Source: Hyaloscypha bicolor E (taxonomy: Eukaryota > Ascomycota > Leotiomycetes > Helotiales > Hyaloscyphaceae). Taken from it: a stretch of 64,000 nt of DNA. Below, one piece after another: positions 32,026 through 44,681 of this stretch. The number at the start of each line of letters is the position of its first letter. Position 1 is the first letter of the stretch. The position numbers and the translations under genes were made by a program. The notes beneath the pieces were generated by a model that was given only the letters and a program-made list of their open reading frames with translations, searched no databases and was not told the origin of the DNA. The DNA is taken from positions 1,061,353 to 1,125,352 of the forward strand of contig NW_020194620.1 of assembly GCF_002865645.1 (NCBI RefSeq), in the 5' to 3' direction.

Positions 32026-34046
32026 ATGCCGACTCTCGCGGTTACCAATTTCAACATAGTCTGCTCGGTACTTGGCGGCTTCATTACCCTTTTCGGCCTT
32101 GTATCATACTTGTTCAAGGAGAAGTTCTACTTGTCAGAAGCTTGTAAGCCCTCTTCACGTCTGGATACTAGTTTTTTATCTAATTGGTCTCTCTAGTAAT
32201 CTCACTCCTGGCTGGCGTCACTTTCTCCCCGCATGCTACAAACTTCGTCAAACCCCTCGATTACACTGGCTCGCAGGCGAATCTGAATGCTGTCACTCTA
32301 TACTTCAGCCGTCTTGTGCTTGGCGTACAATTGGTCCTTGCAGGCGTCCAATTGCCAAGTCGGTACCTCCAGAAAGAATGGAAGCCGCTGGCTCTATTGC
32401 TCGGACCTATCATGGCATGTATGTGGGTAGCCAGCAGCTTGTTGATATATGCAATGGTCCCGCACCTTCCATTTCTTCATGCTCTAGCTGTTGGGGCTTG
32501 TGTCACCCCTACGGATCCTGTCTTGTCAAACAGTATCGTGAAAGGTAAATTTGCGGATAAGAATGTTCCAAAAGATCTCCAGAAGATCATAGTTGCGGAG
32601 TCTGGAGCCAATGACGGCCTTGGCTACCCCTATCTTTTCCTGGCGCTCTACCTAATCAAGTACACAGGTGAAGGAGGCCTCGGGCAGGAAGGGGGCGTTC
32701 GAACAGCTATTGGCCTCTGGTTCGGTGAAACATGGGGCTATACGATCATTCTCAGCATTGTATACGGGGCGACGGTGGGCTGGATAGCCAAGGAACTCCT
32801 TCACTGGGCCGAAGAAAACAAGTTTGTTGACCGAGAGAGCTTCTTGGTCTTTGCTATCACCCTGGCACTGTTCATCGTTGGAACTTGTGGAATGATAGGC
32901 AGCGACGATGTATTGGCTTGCTTCATTGCCGGTAACACCTTTACATGGGACGATTGGTTTCGCCTCGAAACACTCGATGACTCGTTGCAGCCAACCATCG
33001 ATATGCTGCTGAACCTTTCAGTCTTTATTTGGTTCGGAGCTATCTGTCCTTGGTCTCTGTTCGCCCACAACTTAGTTATCCCCATCTATCGATTGATCTT
33101 CCTTGGTATTCTGATCCTTTTGTTGAGGTGAGTAGTTAGCAATTGCCCAAACACTGCTCTATTTGTGCTAATTTACTATTCTATAGACGTCTTCCTATTG
33201 TATTTGCTATGCAGTAAGTCCTGATTTCGGGGCAAGTTTTCATAAATCCCATATCCTTCAAGTTTGTTTGTCCGCAGATATGTCTTGAGAACGGACTTTG
33301 CAAAACACTTTCTCAAATCCAATCTATGCTCTCGAAAGCAATGCTAATCTGGTTTTAGCAAGCTCATTCACCAAATCGAAGAGAAGAGACAGGCCATTTT
33401 CGTTGGGTTCTTTGGCCCTATCGGCGTATCTGCTATTTTCTATCTTTACATCAGCCTCGAGTTCCTCGAAGGGATCACCGTTGATGGGGTTCAGAGAGGA
33501 GATGCTGAGGAATTGGGCGAAATCATCACCGTTGTTGTTTGGTTCCTCGCCATCTGCAGCATTGTAAGTCCAGGCCCACTCGCGCCGACCATGATAAAAA
33601 TGGTCAATCGAAACTTTGTCGTCTTTCGAGAACCTTTATCCTGACAGTTGTAGGTCGTACATGGTCTGTCCGTCCCCCTCGGAAAGCTTGGCTTCTTCCT
33701 ACCGCGGACTTTGTCACGAGCGTTTTCCTCCCAGCCAAATGAGTCGGGTTCCTTTCAAGCCGGCGACCAGATCCGAATACCGCCACTTGGTGTTCTGCGG
33801 GAACGGATAAGAAAGTCTAACCACTCGGGACAGTCGACACCTCGATCAGTTTCTGGTCAGCGGCCGCTTTATAGAATTGGTGGGACTATAATTCGAGATG
33901 GCCATGCAGCGGCCAGCTCTCCACCCCCAGTCGAGTTAAATAACGTGCGTCCTTCGACACCCCGCGACGTGGCTCTCGAGCGAACGATCCGCTTTCCTGA
34001 TGAAGCGCCTGAGCTAGCTCACGCTGCAAATGACAAATTCTCGTGA
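32026..34046 (+). CDS. Plasma-membrane Na+(K+)/H+ antiporter, Nha1/Sod2 type
   Basis: Monovalent cation/proton antiporter (CPA1 family) that exports Na+ or K+ using the proton gradient. Five exons: 32026-32143, 32197-33127, 33187-33213, 33359-33563 and 33654-34046; about 557 residues. Hydrophobic helices begin at once (NIVCSVLGGFITLFGLVSYL). Family signatures include PHATNFVKP-like loop 1, LVLGVQLVLAGVQLP, the core GACVTPTDPVLSNSIVKGKF, the acidic site VAESGANDGLGYPYLFLAL, GSDDVLACFIAGNTFTWDDW and GFFGPIGVSAIFYLY. A short hydrophilic tail of about 120 residues follows the last helix, shorter than in yeast Nha1 and closer to Sod2. Exon 3 is only 27 bases. Intact. Confidence 0.9.
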
Positions 34047-36282
34047 AATCAAGAGTAAAGGAAAGCGCCGGGTTATCCTATCTGGCAGTTGGTACGAGAG
34101 CGAGTTTTTATGTTGCATGTTAAACGCCTAGTGAAGGTTGAGGATGTTGGAAGGTTTCCGTAACAAAATCTCCTGCGGGTACAAGAGTACTTATTCGGTA
34201 CATATTGTGGCAACGGATATCGGCAATTTCTCTTTATGTAGAGCTTTAGCAATTGGTGCAACACGGCTATAGAATAAAATCTTCTGACTTTATCCGCTAT
34301 CAGTGATTCATCATACATGCATAACAGTTTACGCTATTCGCAACTGCGATTGCGGAGCCAGGGAGGAGCCCGTGCTATATTCGTCAATCCTCGCCACGGG
34401 CCTGTTCTGCAGCCTGATGGTGGTGTTGAGGCGAAAGAAAGGCGCGTGTCGGCAGAGACCCCTGGAATTGTTGGACGTGGATCGTCCGCATATCTGGAAG
34501 AGGTGTTGGTGTGCAACCAGGTAAAAACTGCAGGAAACTGAGTCTTGTGAGATGTCCTGCAGGATCGGGAGGAAGATTGTCATCTGTTTCCTTGGTATTG
34601 GAAGTCAACGATCTCTTCAAATAAGATCCTTCAAAGCCCGCATTAGCTCACGTGACGTGTCATCGTCAAACTCTACGTCCGGCGACGGAGAATCAACTAG
34701 ATCGGTATAGGAGATTTTCCCCTTGCTAGCTCTTATATTCCATAGATGAGCTGAACATGAATTGGAAAATCAAAAATACAAAGAGAGTTTGATATGACTC
34801 CATGAGCCGGCGTTGCCCCAACAAGTGGACGGGAGGAAGGACCGAAAGAGAGACATCCGGAGAAGATAAGGAGGGACGGGTGGAGACGGGTACGGGGTAA
34901 GAAGTGGTGTCAGAACTTCTTTCGACGATCGAAGGCTGTAAGAGGATAGCATCGATGAGAAGCTGGAGATAGCTTGCATGTTGGAGTGGAGACTGCTCTG
35001 CGGATAGAGACTGCGTAATCCGAGCACGCACTAAGCCAAGTGCTTGTGGCTTGAACGCCATCGCAGACCCTACTGCACAGCAACTGCAAAGGCAAGGAAA
35101 GCAATCAGAGACGATGATACGCTGATCTGAGTTCCGACTTCAAACCAAAGGCAAAATGGCGAACATTCCGGCGTGGCTTGACGAACGTGCTGGAGCTAGG
35201 CATGTTGCCCATAAAATCTGATGTCTTGGCTCTTGTCCAATGCAAGACGGCTCAAAATCTCAGGGATGATCGGCAAGTTGAGGGAAAAGTGATGGATAAG
35301 GCAATAATTGTTGCCTCTTGTTGCTGCCCTCCAAGTCGGAAACGTTCGCGATAATGCCCCTGAAGGCCCTGCATCAGGCTCTGTTGCACATCCAGAGTGC
35401 CAGCCAGCCATCCAGTGCGGCCGAAGCGGCGAGGAAGGCTCGCGTGTAATATCGGTGAGAGTGCAGCCAACTGCATCAAGGGGAGCGCGAGCGAGTGGCA
35501 GCATATCCGTCAATGACTGGAGAAGTCCGGCTCAAGCGTTGTTATTTCCTCCACGGGGGGCAGAAACAGCGTCTGGACTCGTGTTGCACACACAAAAAGT
35601 GAAAGCCTCACTCACATCAATTGCGCCATGCAACTTTCTCGAAGCATAAAACTTCCTCACCTCACTTGAGGGACAAACATCAACGGCTTGCCTTGTTTGC
35701 TCCGGTCTGATCTGGTCTGATCTGGAGTGATCTGAACGTTCCCCTCCTGTGCCCTCCCTCCCTGTCGGCTTCTGAACCTGCGCGTTCTGTTGTGAGCTCT
35801 GCAGATGCTAGCTCGCTCGTAGGCGAGTCGAATCACGACAGATCTTGCCTCCCCAGCCAGCTCCGACTCCACTCCGTCGCCTAGGCCTTCTCCGCACTCC
35901 CTCGCAAACCTGTTCACCTCGTGAGTTGCAGCCTCAGTTTCGATTGCCTGATACACGGGCGTTGACATTCAACACGCAGGCAAAGAAAGGCCAGATAATC
36001 ACCCCGAGCTCGACTCTTCCCCTCGGCGGTGACGAGGACCGTCCCTGGAAACACACTTCATCCCCTCACTCGAACATACTCGGCACGCGGACACAATGTT
36101 TTGATGAGCTTGCGGATCTCTCCCTTGCTGCGTCACGGAAGGGAAGGATTGAAGGGCAGTAACCAGCGCGCCATCAACAAGGACGCCGCTTTCTCTAGCC
36201 TACCGCTTCCATCTGGGGCCTCGCACAAATCAACTGAAAAAACGAAGCAAGCGCCACACGACGGTGTACATTCGGAAGGGTC
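34047..36282. other. Intergenic, 2.2 kb, upstream of the Mga2-like gene
   Basis: No convincing gene. Holds a short tandem repeat (35701-35736) and long pyrimidine-rich runs near 35735-35900 that look like the promoter and leader of the downstream transcription factor. Short ATG frames in the leader (for example from 36071) could be upstream open reading frames. Confidence 0.45.
35701..35736. repeat. Tandem repeat of TCTGGTCTGA units
   Basis: About 3.5 imperfect copies of a 10-base unit, ending in TGGAGTGATCTGA, in the presumed promoter of the Mga2-like gene. Could be a simple-sequence tract or a set of repeated protein-binding sites. Confidence 0.65.
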
Positions 36283-39200
36283 ATGCAGAATTCAGCAGAG
36301 GCTGTATACTCTGCGAGTTCGCCGCCTTTCATTCTCGACTCGGACATGTCAGGACGACTAGACTCGGACCCTGATTTCGAGTTTTTCGACTCCAACACTT
36401 TGCCAGTGGAAGGAGCGAACAGCCCTGGATTCTTCTTGGATGAAGATTTTGCGACTGAGAGCTCACAATATTATTTTGGATCTCCCAACCCCTCGAATCT
36501 GAAGAGCCCGCTTCCCCAGCAAGCCTCTCTCCTAGACACCAGAGTTCAGCAGCCACTTTCTGCGCCCTCCACAGCCTCTCCCGTTGGATCGTATCAGGAT
36601 TCGTCTTCGGAATCGTCTGGATACAAGCGCAAGTCTAGTTCTGGCTCTTCGCGGTCAGCACTGACGTCGGGCGACGTGATGATGAACGATGATACAGATA
36701 TGGGGGATTGGAAGGTGGAGGACATGCTGGCAGGAAATGAGGCATTGGCCTTTGGTGGATATGAAGGAACTATTGACCCCTCGGCCATGAGCAACAATTA
36801 TGGGGCTTTCAGCGACAAGACCATGGAGAATGACTTCGATTTCGAGAGTGCTGCGAGCAGTCCTAGCCCATTTGCTATTGGGCCAGTTGAGATGGACTCC
36901 CCAGAGATGCCGATGATCAAGTACGATACTCCAAAGCAGAATTCGGCAATGCTGAAGACAAAATTTAAGAACCACAATAAGGCCAATTCTGTAAGTTGCC
37001 TCCTTTTCCCGATTTAGCATCAGTCGCTGACGTTTCTTTCTCAGCAACATTCAGTAACACAGTCGATGAATGGCCTAACAACCGGAGGCTCCAGAGAGGC
37101 TTCGCCTCTATCTGCAATGGTCACTAGCCAAGAATCTTCTCCCTCGGCTTTCTTCAACAATTCCCCGTCTCCAAGTACTGGCGTCGATTTCATTAGTGGG
37201 ACAATGCTTGGTGGAGTTCCAAATACCAACTGGGCAGCAGGGTTAGATGGGTTCTCGAATCATGGCTTGCCAGCAGTTCATCACGGACTCAATCCCCATC
37301 AGATGCCGAGAATGGCCCCAACTCAAGGATTTGCGAATATGGGTCCCCCTTTCAAGCCAGTTCTAACGGTTCACCCAACTCCTCTGAAATCTCGCGTAGA
37401 AACGCAGATCCCGATTAAGATGACATTATTCCCTTTGCCCATGGGGATCACCAAGCTTCACCTACCAACACACACAATCTCCAAACCCAAGCTACTTGCT
37501 AAGCCCACGCCCAATCGATCGCCCGATACCTTAGAGCTGTATACAACTCTCGTATGCACGAGTGCTATGCAGAATCCGGAGAACAGGAGACGGGCCTTCG
37601 AGCGAGCTGCTGCTCCCGAACCAGCTCAAGATGAGACTACCGGAGAGAAAGCTTCAGAAGAGGATGAAGAGAACAAACCGCTAAACGGCGGTGATGTCAA
37701 GATCTGTGCTGGCTGCATAACGCGAGAACGAAAGCGGGCAGCACGCAAGAAGGTGAAGAAAGTCGAAGAAGAGGAATCGTGGCATAAGGACGAGGCCAAA
37801 CGTGTGATCGTCTTCAATACACATGAAATCAAGGATTGGCAAGCACCAACGAGTCAGCCCCCTTCGGAATCCACCGGGGATCGACCAGAACCATTTGTCC
37901 CAGAAGGAGCAATGCAAGTGGACGCTCCTATGCGTATTGCGTGCTATTGCCGGCATCAAAACGAGAAGCTTGGATTTCAGGTGATCTTCACAATCAAGGA
38001 TTACCAAGATCGTCTAGTTGCTCAAGAGATGACTTCTTCGATCATGATCACGGATGATCACAAGACTCATAACATGCCACCCCTACCCACGCAGAATTCA
38101 AATGGCTCCGATAGCCAGGTCTACTCCGGTTCGGGGGCCTTTCCAGGTGACGGAACATTCGACATGTCTACTGGTCCAGTTGGCAGCATGGCTCCTTTCC
38201 GGCTATCACATTCAAGCTCGGACTTGCAAAGTCTACAACGAAACCTCAATATGGCGTACCCCGCTCCGATGAGTTTTGGAGGCTCCTCTCAGCCATCACA
38301 GACCACCTCTGCTACCATGACACCGCGGAACATGTCTCGCCAGACTTCGCCGTCCTCTTCTGCGGGCCCAACGTCGAAGAAGAGAAAAGCCAGTGGATCA
38401 AGCAAAGTTCCCAGTGGCTTGGCGATGACAAGGCTTGAGACAGCGGAGGCAGGCATGGGACAAGCCAGCTCGTCAAACCCGATGAGTGCACCGACTTCAG
38501 CTGCGCAATCTCCCTTTACTCCAAGCCTCGCCAACTTCCCACTCCCAACAACTGAGCAGCAATTTGCACAGAGCTCGACGACGGTTCCAAATGTTCCACA
38601 ACAATACAATACCGGCCCTCCAACTCCAAATAGCAATGATCAAGTCTTCTTCACCAACGCCAACAGATCTCAATCAATGGAGAACCTGGCCATGCATCAG
38701 TTGTATTCGGCACCAGCCTCAGCTCATCCCAGTAGAGTCCCGAGTCCCAATGGATTAAGGAACACTGTTCAGGCGTATCAGCAGCAGCAGGCTCAAATTG
38801 CACAAGCAGTTGCGAATGGCCTGTATGGAATACCCTTGAGCCTGAACCCTCACCGACCGCCAACGATTCACAAATTGATTCCCAACGAAGGACCCAAAGC
38901 TGGAGGTATCGAGGTGACTTGTCTGGGCAGCGGATTCTGTCAAGGTTTGGAAGTGATGTTTGGCGACTCCAAAGCGACAACGACGACTTTCTGGGGCGAA
39001 ACGTCCCTCGTTTGTCTCCTCCCGCCGTCTGCATTTGCTGGAACTGTAGCGGTGACTTTCAAGCATCAACACCAACAACAACAGATGCAACCTTATCCCA
39101 CGCCTCCTATTCCGAAACAGCAAGCCTTCTTCAAGTATGTGGACGATGACGAACAGCAAATAATAAGAACAGCACTTTCCGTTTTGGGACACAAGATGAC

Positions 39201-40740
39201 CGGGAAGATGGAGGATGTTCGTGATCTTGCGAGGCGGATTGTTGGAGATGGCCCTTCTTCCTGGGGAGCACCAACCGGCCACTCGCCGACTGGGGGCAGC
39301 GGTGGAAATCAACAGGTCTCCGGTTTCAACGCCGCTACCTTCGGCATTGATGTGGAAGCAACTCTTCTGAGATGCTTAGACCTTATCGATCTCGACGACA
39401 GCCCCCACATGCCTCGCCTCAATTTGAGAAGGGCGTCTGGGCAGACCATGCTTCACCTGGCGTGCTCGCTTGGCCTCCATCGCTTCGTGGCAGCACTACT
39501 CGCCCGAGGAGCAAATCCCGAGCCGCGAGACAAGGGCGGCTTCACACCAATGCACTTTGCAGCGCTTCATGATCACCCCCAAATTGTGAGGCGCCTCATG
39601 CTCAGCGGTGCCGACCCTACTGTCCGAAGTCTCGCAGGTCTCACGCCTTCAGATATGGCAACATCCGAAGAAGTTCTCCGTGCAGCTCGACGTATCGAGC
39701 ACCACTCCAGAACTCGCAGTGGGGGCTCGCTGAAGAGCAGAACCAGCAGTGCTACTTCTTTGAGGTCTGTCTGGGAATCTGCTTCTACACCAGCACCCAG
39801 CGACATACCTGCTCCGGACGAGGACAGTAGTGAAGGTGACAACGAATACGAGGATGAAGACGCCGATGCTGCAAACGATGGAGCATTCTGGATGAGATCA
39901 AGACGTCCCAGTGCTCAGAAATTACCAAAGAGCGATTCTGCAGACGAGAAAGATCCAAGTTTAGAATTACCTGGAATCACTGAAACAGCTGGGCTAGCTT
40001 CGCCAACCGCAGCTATGACAGCTTTCCGAGATCAACTGAATGCTCAGATTCAACATCTACAACGCACCATGCAGCTTAACCTCCCGAATCTGCCACAGAT
40101 GCCGAGATTCGATATGATGCCCAATCTGCCTGACTACCAATCCTATCTCCCGACTGCTCCTATGGTTCGCCGTATTAGCAACTTGGTGGGTAACAATCGG
40201 CCAGCTAATGCAAAGGAACAAGACTATAAATGGTGGGACCTCTTCTCCGTCACAGTACCGGCCGCTCCGCCTGCATATGAAGATATCTTCCCTCACGGTG
40301 ACGTTGATACCAAACGAGCATCAGCCGTGCAAGCCGCCGCTGATATCGTTGCGGACAACAAGTGTGCCGAACTATTCGACCAGGCTGAAAGCTCTACTAC
40401 CGCACTAAGGAGATCTACAACGTTGGAGACAGTTAGGATTGGCCAAAAGCATACAATCACTAGGGAACAACAGGATCAGTTACGCCTGGCACACGCAGAG
40501 AAGGTCAAGAGGCTCAGCCGTGATCGAAATCTTTTCTTTATTTGGGTATGTTCGCTCTTTTGCTTGTTGAAGGTATTAAATTCTAACATGAAAAAGATCC
40601 CTCTTCTCGTCGTCATCATCCTTGCGATGCTCTACAATCGCGTTCCGCAGGTATGGAGTGGAGCCTCAAGCTTTATATCCTCGGTGCGAAATCCTACTGC
40701 TGCCAACGAACAGCCACAAATCGTCAAGGTGGCACAATAA
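36283..40740 (+). CDS. Mga2/Spt23-like membrane-tethered transcription factor
   Basis: Homologue of the yeast ER-anchored factors that sense membrane lipid saturation and activate the fatty-acid desaturase gene after proteasomal release. Exons 36283-36990, 37045-40545 and 40597-40740; about 1450 residues. The N-terminus is acidic and Ser-rich. The conserved region from about 350 (RVETQIPIKMTLFPLP, KICAGCITRERKRAARKK, VDAPMRIACYCRHQNEKLGF) is the family's DNA-binding-like part. An IPT/TIG domain covers about 842-935 (PPTIHKLIPNEGPKAGGIEV). Two ankyrin repeats lie at about 1032-1110 (GQTMLHLACSLGLHRFVAAL, GFTPMHFAALHDHPQIVRRL). The C-terminal membrane segment IPLLVVIILAML (from about 1404) matches the tail anchor. 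The second intron is 51 bases and has no stop in frame. Confidence 0.9.
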
Positions 40741-41403
40741 CAATCTTCTGTATGATGATATCAAATTTGCCCCTTTTATTTGTCTTGTTAAGAGCATGGT
40801 AAGGAGCTATGGGTATGTTCAATCATGGAAGAAAAGGATCACAGCACGATGTTACTGCTCATTTGCAGGTCATAATGATGGGAATGACAAACACATTTTG
40901 TGAGGTGTTGATTAGCATGTTTTTCTTCCTCTGAAATGCTTGGAGAGACTGGGATATGATGGTTACAAGGGATGAGAGACTGGCGATATTCCAGACGGCG
41001 CTTAATTAGGGGAATTTTGTACAGAATACCAAGATGGACGTGATTAATCAGAGATTCAGACACAGCCGTTCTTGCTTCATGAATCTAACCATGTGGTATG
41101 GTGTGTTAAACAGGGAACCAGCTTTTTACTTCTCTCCGTCAAAGTGGACAGCCAGGAGTTGGAGCTTTTCAGTGTCCCTCGGGGTCTTGGATAATCAACA
41201 GTCAAAGCTTCCCGTTGTAATCTTACCTACACAGTCATTCAGGGGCTAGAGCTTTTCAACATCCCTCGGGGCCCCGGAATAATCAACGAGCATTCCACTG
41301 AAATGGTATTAGGGTACAGTATATCCAAGCCTCAACTCCGATTCCATACCGAACCCTAACTGTTACTCCTTTGTCATAATATCACCAGATAAGGGATGCA
41401 GCC
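40741..41403. other. Intergenic between convergent genes
   Basis: Spacer between the Mga2-like gene and the DCAF4-like gene. Contains a degenerate direct repeat (listed separately). No coding frame of note. Confidence 0.5.
41161..41287. repeat. Degenerate direct repeat, two copies of about 39 bases
   Basis: Copy 1 at 41161-41199 and copy 2 at 41249-41287 share GAGCTTTTC, a variable base run, then CCCTCGGGG and AATCAAC. Several differences are C in copy 2 against T in copy 1 (GCCCC versus GTCTT), so the two could be remains of one duplicated element altered by C-to-T change. Confidence 0.6.
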
Positions 41404-43410
41404 TCAATAAGGATCCGCCTCCTCAGGATCCGCCTCCTCGGGCTCAGCCGAAGCAAATCTCTGGATATCCGGCGGCTGCCCAACATATAAACTTTTCATC
41501 CTGCCCTCGATATCCCTCGCAAACCTCAGACATTTCACGTTCGCAACATCCTCAACATACCTTCTTTTTGACAGGTATGGTGAGCATAGCTTGTGTCCGC
41601 CGTGCAGGGAAAATAACTGAACATGAGAGCGATGTTCGTCTTGCTCTTGAGCCGCTGCTACGATGCCAGATTCGAGATCAACATCGAGGCCGAGTTGGAT
41701 GGTCGCCTCGTTGCAGTAATCTGGGTACGCGAGAATATATCTCGTAGGATGGCGATTACGTCGAGAGCTATGCTTTGAAAATGTTTGGGGCCAGGCGGAT
41801 GAGAGTGTTGCTTCTTTGCGGAAGCGGAGGTCGTATTGACGGAGACTGGAATTCAAACCAGCAACCAATATGCGGTGGGCATCGAGTTGCTTGATGTGCG
41901 TGATCGAACTTGGGTGAGTAATTATATCTGCATTGCGTCCAAATACGGGGACTCGGAGGTCTGTGATGTTGAGAATTCCCGGTCTGCCACCGGAGAGGAG
42001 AATGGAGGGATTGTCGTCAAGGAATTCCAGGGAGAAGATGTCTTTGGGGTGGTTTTCTCCGGATACTGGCTGAGGGCTTATCCAGTTCATGTCATGACGT
42101 TGTTTATCGAGGGAGAGAATTCCTTGACCTGTTCCGAAGGCAAAGAGGAGGGACGAGGAGGATGGAGCTGCAGTCGAGGAGTAGATGCTGACATCAGATC
42201 CTCGAGAAAATCCTGGGCCAAGGATAATGGTTGGGCTGTCTAACAGCCGCCAGTATCAACGTCAGTAAAATCAACTATAAATTTCGTGACTAGATGTGCT
42301 CGTGTGTAGTTCTAGGGCGCCAGCAGTTTTGGAAGATAAATCAAGAATATACCTAATTCGCCAATGCCTGCCATGGCAGTGACTGCTATCCCCGCCTGTG
42401 CTGAGGTTGCCAACCAAGTCATCGCTAAACGCCGGCTGGCTTCATTTGTGCTGATAGATGTTGATGTGCCTGAGTGACCAAACCTTTCGATCCTCCAGAT
42501 TGCGTTGTTGATGGCCGGGACGCTGAAATCATGACATATCTCCACGCAACCATGGTTCGTTGAGCGTGCATGCTTGTCCGAGTTAACTCGAAGAGTGAAG
42601 AGTTGGTCGTCGTATACTATTGAGAGGTCCAGAGTCAATGAAGAGCGAGCGAGGATTATGAAAAGCGGGCAGGAAACCAGTGAGCCTCGATTCGGGCAAA
42701 AGAGGCAAAAGATATAGATAATCTTAAGACGAATGTGTGTCCAACTTTTGGAAAAACGAAAACTCACCTATCCAAAGATCTGATATCGACGGACCCAAGT
42801 CGGGTCTATGGCCAAAGGCGAATAAGGGATTACTGCAGGAAGAAAACTGCATCATGGCGCTAATGTATCCCTGGGACACAAGTCCTCTAGCAAGAATCTC
42901 GGAAGCGTCCAGACCATCATACCCATTCTCTCTTGCGAGTAAACCTCCAGCTAAAGGCTCTAAGAGAATCTTCGAGCGTTTAATACGACGCCGTTCTCGT
43001 GCTACTGCCAAGGCTCTTGATTCTGCTTTTTCATCATTTAATTTCCGTTCTTTGACGTCTTGTTGAGAGTATGCTGAACTAGGAGGTGCGGCACCGCTTG
43101 ACTGAATCTTAAAGTACTTCTTCTTCTCTTTGTCTACAAATCATATGAGCATCTCTTGATAAGCAGGAAAAGTGGCAAAAACCGTAGTAGTAACCAGGAA
43201 TCTCTCGGACTGGACGTTCCATGTCGAGCGCGACTTCATGAATGGTCACCTTCCGCGATTCTCTATCATGTGTTCGACTGTTGATCCCAGAGAGTGGGCC
43301 GTATCACTAGCATCCAACAAGGCGTCAGAGGTAATGGATGGAGAGGAGGATTTTTGATGGAGTGATTGAAGGTCACGAGGTCTGGTGATGGCGGCGGATA
43401 TTTCTACCAT
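41404..43410 (-). CDS. WD-repeat protein, DCAF4-like
   Basis: Probable beta-propeller protein related to DDB1-CUL4-associated factor 4, so perhaps a CUL4 ubiquitin-ligase adaptor. Five minus-strand exons: 43410-43308, 43260-43183, 43133-42768, 42616-42353 and 42239-41404; about 548 residues. The IPGYYYDKEKKKYFKIQ motif joined across the third splice (a 'tyrosine-rich, YFKI' signature) is typical of this family; then come propeller-like strands (IVYDDQLFTLRV, MTWLATSAQ, VSIYSS, LLFAFGTGQGILSLDKQ, ILLSGGRPGILNITDLRV, RILVAGLNSSLRQYDLRF). The end has a tandem EEADP repeat. The first intron is poorly defined, so the N-terminal 35 residues are uncertain. Only 123 bases separate its start from the divergent ABM-domain gene. 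Confidence 0.72.
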
Positions 43411-43533
43411 GCTTTGGCTAGGGCCACGCTGGATACTCAAAACCTTGCTGAGGGGGTTTTTGCACAACCGTTAACACTCCCAAGCACACATTTTTCATTC
43501 TTCCTCTAATTGGCTACGGAAGAAACTTTCACA
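43411..43533. promoter_or_regulatory. Compact bidirectional promoter
   Basis: Only 123 bases lie between the start codons of the DCAF4-like gene (minus) and the ABM-domain gene (plus). Both promoters must overlap here or reach into coding sequence. C/T-rich on the side of the plus-strand gene. No clear TATA. Confidence 0.45.
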
Positions 43534-43976
43534 ATGGTTTACACACTCACCGTCCACCTAGTACTTCAATCTCCTTCTTGAGACATTCGAGCATTCACTG
43601 ACATCTGCTAGTACGCCAACGAGCACCCCGACTCCATTGCACGCATCAAGACCAAATTGATTGAGGCTGCACGAATCTACAGGAAGGACAAAGAGACCAT
43701 TGATTGGCTTGTTATGCAAGACGTCCATGATCCGCGAGCCTTTACAATTGTTGAGCGTTTCGAGAACGAGTCCGCAAGTCTCCCCCAAATACGACTTGTG
43801 CCATTTGTCTCGCTCTTAGAGCTAATTGCGACGTACTGTAGAGTCAAAAATACCACCTTGAAAACCCCTACTGGAAGACCTTCGATCCATACGTCGTTCC
43901 GCTGCTCGACAAGAAGATGGATCTTCGCAGACATGAGGAGTTGGATACGAGTAAAGACGTCGAGGTCCCCGTTTAA
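43534..43976 (+). CDS. Small ABM-like (dimeric alpha/beta barrel) protein
   Basis: 107-residue protein of the antibiotic-biosynthesis-monooxygenase-like fold, a family of small dimeric barrels with mostly unknown substrates in fungi. Exons 43534-43560, 43612-43773 and 43842-43976. Sequence landmarks: MVYTLTVHLYANEHPDS, ARIKTKLIEAARIYRKD, TIDWLVMQDVHDPRAFTIVE, RFENESSQKYHLENPYW and KTFDPYVVPLLDKKMDLRR. The second intron begins with GCAAGT, a rare but known GC-AG donor; using it restores a continuous family-like sequence, while reading through gives nonsense. Short single-domain length is normal for the family. The function is not known. Confidence 0.8.
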
Positions 43977-44681
43977 GAACAGGAAGGTTGACGACAAGAC
44001 GTTTCAAAGTCATGGGAATTGACAGATTATTGATGCTATTTGGATAAGGTCAGCTTATAGTTAGGAGGCCTAGTGATTTAAATCGGAATCCATCCGTCTG
44101 CTGCTCTTTAGTTCCAATGCGGGGTGTGAGGGAAGTCAACTGAATTTTACGGAGACTTTGTTGAAACAAAATTTATGCCCAAAAACTTGACCTGCTTCTA
44201 CGACTGGATTCAATTTCTTATTTTCTATTACAGTCCGTCGACAGTCTTGTTGGGCGGGTGCTTGGAGTGATTCCGCAGACTTCACAGCCTCGTGACCTCC
44301 GAGGATCCTCCTCTTCACCTGAATTAACTCACCCTGAGACCTAATTCACTACAGTACATGACAGATCAAAAAACCACCAAGGCTTGCAAATATCTCTTCA
44401 CTTCTACGAACCAGACCAAGTTGTCAACATCAACACCAACATTGCTCTTCTAGGTTTACATTGCATTGCACCCAGTGCGAATCTCCTGTGTTTGGTCAGC
44501 CTTGCCGCCCGCCTCTCAGCTATTGGCTGGCGCGTCGAACCCGACGTCCAGAAACACACATCTCTCCTTACGCGGCGACAACTCCCACCGAACACATTGT
44601 ACATCCTTTGCCACTTACTTGCCGTCAATTCGATAATGCGATTCGCTTCTGAGGGTTCTCTGGCTCGATCGACAGTTCAAA
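43977..44681. other. Intergenic, upstream of the WD40 gene
   Basis: About 0.7 kb. No coding evidence; short frames in the leader start upstream of the WD40 start codon but share no family features. Confidence 0.45.
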
